Assembly: GCA_003139975.1 (NCBI GenBank)
Contig: PLHN01000528.1
Coordinates: forward strand, 1 to 8,420
DNA from: Acidobacteriaceae bacterium
GTDB lineage: Bacteria > Acidobacteriota > Terriglobia > Terriglobales > Acidobacteriaceae
Direction of reading: 5' to 3'
Length of the DNA stretch: 8,420 nucleotides
The position numbers and the translations under genes are program-made. Shown piece by piece: positions 1 to 5,403 of the stretch. Under the pieces are notes generated by a model. The model saw only the letters and a list, made by a program, of their open reading frames with translations. It ran no database searches and had not been told where the DNA came from. Position 1 is the stretch's first letter; every line of letters begins with the position of its first letter.

Positions 1-974
1 CGACGGGAAGTCCGGTAAGCGCGACGAAGTCGGTCGCAGGATTGCTGCGAAATCTGATCGACTACGCCGGACTATTCCCTCCTGCGTCGCTGGGGATGGC
101 TCGGGCGCTAGCGAATTACTACTTATATTCGCGGTCAGAATTCGGCTGGATGCTCGGGCGCTTCATTGTTCCGGCCGCGCGACTCGGCGAATTTGAGGCT
201 GTGCTGGTTCGGCTGCCGGACTCTGGCGCACAATCGCAATCGCGTTGTGGTGTGTCAGCCTTGCTTGGCACAGATGTGTCGGCCGATCTTGCCAGCGTTT
301 ACGATTTCAATGCGCGCGAAGCGGCCGGACGAGCGCCAAACAAGTGGAAAATCGAGTCGGTGGAGGTACGGGGTACAAGCCCGGCAGAGATCGGGCGGAT
401 CTCTGGAATAATCCCGGCGGAACTGGAGACGTATTTCGAAATTCCCTGGGACTGCGGAACAAAGACTGGCGAGACAACATCTAGCGAAGCAGCGGCCGGA
501 GCCCTGAGTGATTGCGTTGCGGCGGCAGGTTCTTGCGGGCAGCGTGCCAAGATTCGGACCGGCGGTGAAACGGCGGATAAGTTTCCCGCGCCAGAGAGCG
601 TGATCGAATTCATTAGGCGGTGCGCCGCGGCGGGCGTATCGTTCAAGGCGACGGCTGGCCTTCACCATCCTCTGCGCTCGATGCATCGGCTCACATATCG
701 GCCCGACAGTCCCTCCGGAATCATGCACGGCTTCCTGAATGTTTTTCTTGCCGCGGCATTTGTACGCACGGGCATGGAAACCGGGCTCGCGGTTAAGTTG
801 CTCAAGGAGCAGGCAGCGGAAGGTTTCCACTGGGGGTCCGACGAAGTTATTTGGCGCGGACACCGGCTCAGCGCCCGTGATTTGTCTCTGGCGCGCAGGG
901 ACTTTGCGGTCTCGTTTGGGTCGTGCTCGTTTACGGAACCGATTGAGGATTTACGTTCTCTCCATCTCCTATGA
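1..974 (+). CDS. Conserved protein of unknown function, 5'-truncated, coupled to fumarylacetoacetase
   Basis: The reading frame (first full codon at base 3) is open to the left edge. The first in-frame start-like codon inside the window is a TTG at 42, which has AGGA directly against it and so no proper ribosome-site spacing; the true start is therefore probably outside the window. About 310 residues follow the TTG. Visible blocks are LIDYAGLFPPAS near the N-terminus, WMLGRFIVPAARL, AKIRTGG (546-566), FKATAGLHHPLR (642-677) and a C-terminal RRDFAVSFGSCSF. I recall similar uncharacterised proteins, including the LIDYAGLFPPA opening and the SFGSCSF ending, in Acidobacteriota and some other bacteria, but know no function. 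The KIRTGG and GLHHPLR blocks resemble strand ends of a TIM-barrel enzyme, which is inference only. No signal peptide or membrane helix is visible, so it is probably cytoplasmic. Its stop overlaps the next start as ATGA, suggesting translational coupling and a role linked to tyrosine catabolism. Confidence 0.85.
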   Translation, partial: TGSPVSATKSVAGLLRNLIDYAGLFPPASLGMARALANYYLYSRSEFGWMLGRFIVPAARLGEFEAVLVRLPDSGAQSQSRCGVSALLGTDVSADLASVYDFNAREAAGRAPNKWKIESVEVRGTSPAEIGRISGIIPAELETYFEIPWDCGTKTGETTSSEAAAGALSDCVAAAGSCGQRAKIRTGGETADKFPAPESVIEFIRRCAAAGVSFKATAGLHHPLRSMHRLTYRPDSPSGIMHGFLNVFLAAAFVRTGMETGLAVKLLKEQAAEGFHWGSDEVIWRGHRLSARDLSLARRDFAVSFGSCSFTEPIEDLRSLHLL

Positions 975-2317
975 AGCCTTTGTTAGACGAGACCCACGAT
1001 CCTAAGGCGCGAAGCTGGGTGGAATCGGCGAATGCGGCCGCGTCGGAATTTCCCATTCAGAATTTGCCGTTCGGGGTCTTTCGACGCCACGATAAAGACG
1101 CTGATGCAAGGGTTGGAGTAGCCATCGGCGACCGAGTTTTGGACGTCGCTGGGGTTGGAAGTGAAGGTTTACTTGCCGACTCGGACGTAAAAGGTGCCGC
1201 AGAAGCGTGTGGTGCGGATTGTCCCGGAGGCGCTTCGCTGAATGCGCTGATGGCGCTTGGTTCCGGGCCGCGGCGCGCTTTGCGCCGTCGTCTTCACGCT
1301 CTGCTGCGCGACGATGGGCCCGCTTCGGATCGCGAGGCCGTTTCACGGCATCTCGTGCCGCAGGCCGAAGTGGAGATGCTTCTTCCTGCAGCCGTGGGAG
1401 ACTACACGGATTTCTATGCTTCCGTCTTTCATGCCACGAACGTCGGCAAATTGTTCCGCCCCGACAATCCGCTGCTGCCGAATTACAAATACGTTCCCAT
1501 CGGGTATCACGGGCGCGCTTCGTCCCTGGTCGTAAGTGGTACGGCGGTTCGGCGTCCGCTGGGACAAACGCGGGACGGAGAAGCAGCGCCGCAATTCGGG
1601 CCGAGCAAAGCACTCGACTACGAACTGGAAGTCGGTTTTTTCGTGAGCGCAGGCAACGAAATGGAAACGCGAATTCCCCTTGCCGAGGCGGAGGACCACA
1701 TTTTTGGAATCTGCCTGGTGAATGACTGGTCGGCTCGGGACATACAGGCGTGGGAGTATCAGCCGCTGGGGCCGTTTCTGGCAAAGAGCTTCGCCACGTC
1801 GCTGTCGCCTTGGGTTGTGACTTTGGAAGCGCTGGCTCCGTTTCGCGCGGGAGCTTTTGCGCGTCCGGCAGGCGATCCTGCGCCGCTGCCTTACCTTTTC
1901 GATTCCGACGATCAGCAGTATGGCGGTCTCAACCTAAGTTTAGAAGCCTCCCTACTGTCGGCGCGGATGCGTGAGATGGGCCTTGCTCCCGTGGTCCTCA
2001 GCCGGAGCAATTTCCGCGATCTCTACTGGACGATGGCGCAGCTGCTGACGCACCACGCAAGCAATGGCTGTAATCTGCGCGCCGGGGACTTGCTGGCTAG
2101 TGGCACGGTTTCGGGCGCCGATAAGAGCGCGCGTGGCTGCTTGCTCGAGCTGACTTCGCGCGGCCGGGAACCAATCACGCTGCCGAGCGGAGAGCAACGA
2201 AGATTTCTGGAGGATGGGGACGAGATCATTCTTCACGGCTACTGCGAAGGCGACGGTTTTCGCCGCATTGGGCTGGGCGCGTGCTCGGGGACGATTCTAG
2301 GGGCGCGTGTGAGCTAG
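971..2317 (+). CDS. fahA: Fumarylacetoacetase (fumarylacetoacetate hydrolase)
   Basis: This cytoplasmic enzyme hydrolyses 4-fumarylacetoacetate to fumarate and acetoacetate (EC 3.7.1.2), the last step of phenylalanine/tyrosine breakdown through homogentisate. The 448-residue product is slightly longer than the mammalian enzyme (about 419), with extra residues at the N-terminus and in the C-terminal half. An N-terminal SH3-like domain (about 25-140, with NLPFGVF) precedes the catalytic FAH domain (about 145-445). By family alignment from memory, the metal ligands are D147 (DYTDFY), E218 and E220 (DYELEVGFF) and D252 (NDWSARDIQ). H154 (HATNVG) is the catalytic base, and R163, Y179 (GYHGRASS), K272 (AKSF) and T379 (SGTVSG) line the substrate site. 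All are present, so the enzyme should be active. No well-spaced Shine-Dalgarno lies before the ATG at 971 (an AGGA at 946-949 is too far), which fits coupling to the upstream gene through the four-base overlap. Homogentisate dioxygenase or maleylacetoacetate isomerase genes are not in the window. Confidence 0.97.
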   Translation: MKPLLDETHDPKARSWVESANAAASEFPIQNLPFGVFRRHDKDADARVGVAIGDRVLDVAGVGSEGLLADSDVKGAAEACGADCPGGASLNALMALGSGPRRALRRRLHALLRDDGPASDREAVSRHLVPQAEVEMLLPAAVGDYTDFYASVFHATNVGKLFRPDNPLLPNYKYVPIGYHGRASSLVVSGTAVRRPLGQTRDGEAAPQFGPSKALDYELEVGFFVSAGNEMETRIPLAEAEDHIFGICLVNDWSARDIQAWEYQPLGPFLAKSFATSLSPWVVTLEALAPFRAGAFARPAGDPAPLPYLFDSDDQQYGGLNLSLEASLLSARMREMGLAPVVLSRSNFRDLYWTMAQLLTHHASNGCNLRAGDLLASGTVSGADKSARGCLLELTSRGREPITLPSGEQRRFLEDGDEIILHGYCEGDGFRRIGLGACSGTILGARVS

Positions 2318-2430
2318 TTCGCAGCGAGTCAAACGGGCTGCGTGCCTCCCAGCGAGTACCCAAGTCACTTGTAATGCCTGTGCTATGCTTTGATATCTTG
2401 AAATTATTGAAACGGCTGTTCTGGTAGAAG
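2318..2430 (+). other. Intergenic spacer between the catabolic and efflux regions
   Basis: This 113-base non-coding gap is visibly AT-richer in its right half (about 2365-2410) than the flanking genes. It contains an 8-base direct repeat, CAGCGAGT, at 2322-2329 and 2350-2357, and a 6-bp inverted repeat CGCAGC/GCTGCG (2320-2325 and 2337-2342) with an 11-base loop but no T-tract, so not a convincing intrinsic terminator. A candidate promoter is listed separately. This is the most likely site for transcription of the efflux region to begin. Confidence 0.6.
2381..2389 (+). promoter_or_regulatory. Candidate extended -10 promoter element
   Basis: The bases TGCTATGCT form a TGn extension followed by a -10-like hexamer matching TATAAT at four of six positions. 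No good -35 hexamer lies 16-18 bases upstream, which is tolerated in extended -10 promoters. Transcription would start near 2396 and reach the small membrane protein (GTG at 2431 or ATG at 2467). The position in the AT-richer part of the spacer supports it, but the match is weak and the organism's sigma-factor preference is unknown. Confidence 0.25.
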
Positions 2431-2883
2431 GTGTTCGATCGTCTTCTCGTGGAGCTGCCATATTGGATGGAGCTTTTTCTTAATCTTTGCTGGTTTGCCC
2501 TGCTGCTGCCCGCGTATCTGCTGTGGCGGCAACGGGTTTCGTCCGAGCCCTGGACGCGAGCCTCATTTGTCATTATCTGCACGCTTGGTTGCGCCTTTGT
2601 TCTACTCTTCCCGGTAATTTCGGCCAGCGATGATCTCCACGCCGCTAGTCAGGCCATGGAAGAGTCAGAGCGCGGATTTCGCCACAGTGGTCACTGCGCC
2701 TGTGCTGTCCATGTCCTGAACCATGCTTCGCTGCCCGCTTTGCCCGCATCGGCTTCCCTCGAAGTAATGTTCGAGCAGGTGGGCACAGTTCTTTCCTCTT
2801 CTCCGCATTCGCTCGGCAATGTCGTTGGCTTCGTTCCCTACGGACGCGCTCCTCCTCCCTCCCAACATGCATTCTCGCTGTAA
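2431..2883 (+). CDS. Small two-helix membrane protein with a His/Cys-rich tail, function unknown
   Basis: This is a 150-residue protein if read from the GTG at 2431, the earliest possible start because an in-frame TAG lies at 2425-2427. An alternative ATG at 2467 (residue 13) has GGAG at 2451-2454, 12 bases upstream, so the start is unsettled. Two hydrophobic segments are clear: about residues 11-32 and 43-64, the second ending in FPVISASDDLH. The rest is a polar tail with a cluster H85, H88, C89, C91, H94, H98, and ends in a Pro-rich GRAPPPSQHAFSL. I recall small Acidobacteriota proteins with a similar VISxxDDLH helix end and a terminal RAPP-type motif near metal-efflux genes, but cannot confirm this without a search. 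The tail composition and the position 96 bases before a metal-type efflux operon suggest periplasmic metal binding, perhaps as a sensor or chaperone; this is inference. Opposing minus-strand frames here encode nothing recognisable. Confidence 0.65.
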   Translation: MFDRLLVELPYWMELFLNLCWFALLLPAYLLWRQRVSSEPWTRASFVIICTLGCAFVLLFPVISASDDLHAASQAMEESERGFRHSGHCACAVHVLNHASLPALPASASLEVMFEQVGTVLSSSPHSLGNVVGFVPYGRAPPPSQHAFSL

Positions 2884-2969
2884 AGGTTCGCTGGGGTTTC
2901 TTTGCGGCGAATCGGGACCGAAGAGATTTGCAGATGGGCGCATTGGGCATCCACTTTTCCCACTGTGAT

Positions 2970-2973
2970 GGAG
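2970..2973 (+). promoter_or_regulatory. Ribosome binding site deciding the start of the outer-membrane channel gene
   Basis: GGAG sits six bases before the ATG at 2980. The alternative in-frame starts at 2902 (TTG), 2965 (GTG) and 2968 (ATG) lack such a site, and only the 2980 start puts a clean Sec signal peptide at the N-terminus. Confidence 0.75.
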
Positions 2974-2979
2974 TTCAGG

Positions 2980-4254
2980 ATGTTCAGGTTTCGCAATTTC
3001 ATTCCGGCCGCTTCGATTGTGCTGTTGGCGTCTTTCGCTTTGGCACAGCAGCAGAATAGCTATACCTGGCCGCAGATTCGCGGCAAATTCGAAGCGACCA
3101 ATCCCACTCTGCAAGCCGATACGCTGAACGTTCAGGAATCGAGGGCGCAGGAAATCACCGCGTTCCTCCGTCCCAATCCCGATCTCGGTCTGTCGGTGGA
3201 CGGCACGCAAATCGCTCCCAATCATGGTGTCTGGAAGCCATTCGCCGGCACCTTTGAAACACCCAGCGTCAGCCAACTTATCGAACGGCGTCATAAGCGG
3301 CACCTGCGGTTGGAGAGCGCGAAAAAGGGCACCCTGATCGCGGAATCGAGCCACGCCGATCTGGAAAGAACTTTGCTCTTCAATCTGCGCGACGCCTTCG
3401 TTTCGGCGCTGCAGGCGAAGGCGGTGCTGCAACTGGCGAAAGATAATCTGGCCTACTGGGACCACATCCTCGAAATCAGCAGGACCCGCTTCCAAGCCGG
3501 CGATATCGCGCAAATTGATCTTGATCGTCTGGAACTGCAGCGGGTGCAGTATGAATCGGACGTGCAGACCGCCGAAGTGAATTTGCGCACGGCGAAAATC
3601 CAGTTGCTTACGCTGTTGGATGACCGCAGTCCGATTGACCAATTCGACGTAACCGGGAGTTACGATTCCAACGACCAGTTGCAATCGCGGGACGAATTCC
3701 GGAAGATCGCACTCGATACACGGCCGGACCTGCGGGCCGCCATTCAGGCGGTGGACAAGGCTCAAACCGAGCACAAGCTGGCGATCGCCAATGGCTCGAC
3801 CGACCCGACCCTGAGCGGCTGGTATACGCACAACTCGTCTACTAACAATCCATTCGCCATTAACACAATTGGCGTCAGCGTCAACATTCCGCTCCGCATT
3901 TTCGACCGCAATCAGGGAGAAAAGCTGCGGACGCAGCTCGACATCAAGCGCAACGAAGAATTGCGCGAGGCGGCCGAAGCCCAGGTGCTCAGCGATGTTG
4001 ACTCGGGCTACGCGACGCTCGACAGCACGTTAAACCTGTTGCGGCCCTATAAAGAGAAGTACCTCGGCATGTCGGTTCGGGTGCGGGATACCGTGCAATT
4101 TTCCTACCAGCATGGCGGCGCTTCACTTCTCGATTTTCTGAACGCGGAGAGCGACTACCGCAGCGTGCAACTGAACTATGTAAATCTCGTGGGCTCATAT
4201 TTGACGGCTGCCGCACAGCTGAATATGGCCGTCGGCCAGGAAGTGATCCAATGA
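2980..4254 (+). CDS. TolC/CzcC-family outer-membrane efflux channel
   Basis: This is the outer-membrane exit duct of a tripartite RND efflux system: a trimer forming a beta-barrel and a periplasmic alpha-helical tunnel. From the ATG at 2980 the product is 424 residues, normal for the family. Residues 1-22 are a Sec signal peptide (basic MFRFR, a hydrophobic core, cleavage after ALA before QQQ). There is no lipobox cysteine, unlike CusC or OprM. The mature part shows the duplicated OEP layout. Repeat one has a barrel strand ending near VSQLIERRHKR (97-107) and then long helices with QAGDIAQIDLDRLELQR. Repeat two has a strand near GVSVNIPLRIFDRNQGEKLR (from about 298), helices, and the conserved FSYQHGGASLLDFLNAESDY near the end. 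The stop overlaps the adaptor start as ATGA, so the two are co-translated. Substrate cannot be read from this subunit; CzcC-like is the best guess from the neighbours. Confidence 0.93.
   Translation: MFRFRNFIPAASIVLLASFALAQQQNSYTWPQIRGKFEATNPTLQADTLNVQESRAQEITAFLRPNPDLGLSVDGTQIAPNHGVWKPFAGTFETPSVSQLIERRHKRHLRLESAKKGTLIAESSHADLERTLLFNLRDAFVSALQAKAVLQLAKDNLAYWDHILEISRTRFQAGDIAQIDLDRLELQRVQYESDVQTAEVNLRTAKIQLLTLLDDRSPIDQFDVTGSYDSNDQLQSRDEFRKIALDTRPDLRAAIQAVDKAQTEHKLAIANGSTDPTLSGWYTHNSSTNNPFAINTIGVSVNIPLRIFDRNQGEKLRTQLDIKRNEELREAAEAQVLSDVDSGYATLDSTLNLLRPYKEKYLGMSVRVRDTVQFSYQHGGASLLDFLNAESDYRSVQLNYVNLVGSYLTAAAQLNMAVGQEVIQ
4238..4242 (+). promoter_or_regulatory. Ribosome binding site of the adaptor gene, inside the channel gene
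   Basis: AGGAA lies eight bases before the ATG at 4251, within the last codons of the upstream gene. It supports the 4251 start and independent or coupled initiation at the four-base overlap. Confidence 0.65.
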
Positions 4255-5387
4255 AATCCAAATTCGCTGGCATGACTCTAGCCGCTGCACTCGGCTTGCC
4301 TTTGTTGCTTCTGGTATCGTGCACTGGCAAGGAAGATCCCAAGGCCGAAGCGCCGCCCAAGGCCACGGTCGAGCCGGATCTCGATTCCAACAACTTCAAG
4401 GTCGATCATTCCGATCAGTTTCCGCTGGTGACTGCCGTCGAGCACAAAGCCGCGCCTGCTCTCAACGTGACCGGCGTGGTGCAGCCCGATATCGCGCGCG
4501 CCGTGCCGGTGATTTCGCTGGCTGCCGGGCGTGTCGTCGAGATCAAGGCTCGGTTGGGCGATCCGGTAAAGAAAGGTCAGCTTCTATTGCGGGTTCGCAG
4601 CAACGACGTCGCCGGAGCCTACCAGCTCTATCTCAAGGCCGTAAACGAGGGTCGCCTCGCCGGGCAGCAGCTTGACCGCGCGCAGCTTCTCTATGACAAG
4701 GGAGCCATCGCCCAGAGCGCTCTGGAGGCGGCCCAGGCGACGGCGACCGACGCTAAGGTCGACCTCGATACCGCAACCGAACAGTTGCATCTCCTCGGTA
4801 TCGACAAGGACCATCCTTCCGGCATCGTCGATGTGGTTGCGCCGATCTCGGGCGTGATTACCGATCAGCAGGTCACGACTGCTTCCGGCGTTCAGGGGCT
4901 GTCGGGGCCGAATCCGTTCACCATCTCCGACCTCTCTTACGTTTGGATCGTCTGCGACGTTTACGAGAACGATCTCGATGCCGTGCGCGTTGGCGAGTCT
5001 GCGGATATTCACCTGAACGCTTATCCCGGCAAAGTGTTCAAGGGGCGCGTCGATAACATCCTGCCCACTCTCGATCCGGCCATGCATACCGCCAAGGTAC
5101 GCATTGAAGTTTCTAACCCGGGATTGATGCGCATCGGCATGTTTGTTACGGCGACTTTTTATGGCAAGCAACCGGAAGTGCACGCGGTTATTCCAGCCGC
5201 TGCGATTCTTCACTTGCATGACCGCGAGTGGGTGTACGCACCGATCGGCCAAGGCCATTTCAAGCGCCTCGAGATTGTTACCGGCGGGATGCTCCCGGGC
5301 AACATGCAGGAGGTGTTGAGTGGACTCAAACCTGGGGATCAGGTTGTCTCGAACGCCCTTCCGCTGCAGAACACGGTGGAGCAATGA
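4251..5387 (+). CDS. RND periplasmic adaptor lipoprotein (CzcB/CusB, membrane fusion protein family)
   Basis: This periplasmic adaptor bridges the inner-membrane pump and the outer-membrane channel. The 378-residue product begins with a lipoprotein signal peptide ending in the lipobox LVSC, with C24 as the lipid-modified residue, so it should be anchored in the inner membrane. Next comes a charged linker (25-50). The two lipoyl-like halves of the barrel-sandwich domain are at about 82-118 (AAGRVVEIKARLGDPVKKGQ) and 191-225 (VVAPISGVITDQQV), flanking an alpha-helical hairpin (about 119-188) that docks to the channel. A beta-barrel (about 228-305, with YVWIVCDVYENDLDAVRVGE) and a membrane-proximal domain (about 310-372, ending LKPGDQVVSNALPL) follow. 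The order and length are typical. The methionine-rich N-terminal metal site known from E. coli CusB is not evident: the mature N-terminus before residue 80 has no methionine. A 16-base gap separates it from the pump gene. Confidence 0.95.
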   Translation: MKSKFAGMTLAAALGLPLLLLVSCTGKEDPKAEAPPKATVEPDLDSNNFKVDHSDQFPLVTAVEHKAAPALNVTGVVQPDIARAVPVISLAAGRVVEIKARLGDPVKKGQLLLRVRSNDVAGAYQLYLKAVNEGRLAGQQLDRAQLLYDKGAIAQSALEAAQATATDAKVDLDTATEQLHLLGIDKDHPSGIVDVVAPISGVITDQQVTTASGVQGLSGPNPFTISDLSYVWIVCDVYENDLDAVRVGESADIHLNAYPGKVFKGRVDNILPTLDPAMHTAKVRIEVSNPGLMRIGMFVTATFYGKQPEVHAVIPAAAILHLHDREWVYAPIGQGHFKRLEIVTGGMLPGNMQEVLSGLKPGDQVVSNALPLQNTVEQ

Positions 5388-5393
5388 TGCTAC

Positions 5394-5397
5394 GGAG
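5394..5397 (+). promoter_or_regulatory. Ribosome binding site of the RND pump gene
   Basis: GGAG lies six bases before the ATG at 5404, in the 16-base gap after the adaptor stop. It fixes the pump start; an in-frame TAG immediately before the ATG (5401-5403) excludes any longer version. Confidence 0.8.
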
Positions 5398-5403
5398 CCA
5401 TAG

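Noticed and set aside
255..863. Minus-strand open frame of 202 codons opposite the conserved unknown gene
   Set aside because: The + strand frame has recognisable conserved blocks up to the coupled stop; the minus frame has an unstructured Arg/Cys-rich translation.
1207..1725. Alternative + frame inside fahA (172 codons)
   Set aside because: It overlaps the catalytic core of fumarylacetoacetase in another frame and its Arg/Ser-rich translation matches no known protein style.
2320..2342. Possible intrinsic terminator after fahA (CGCAGC/GCTGCG)
   Set aside because: The stem is only 6 bp with an 11-base loop and no downstream T-run.
2902..2979. N-terminal extension of the channel protein from the TTG at 2902
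   Set aside because: The extension lacks a ribosome binding site and would bury the signal peptide; GGAG at 2970-2973 plus the ATG at 2980 gives a standard start.
2665..3831. Long minus-strand open frame (388 codons) opposite the channel gene
   Set aside because: It is antisense to a confidently identified TolC-family gene and to the small membrane protein gene. Its translation shows no recognisable domain and is explained by the GC-rich codon pattern of the + strand.
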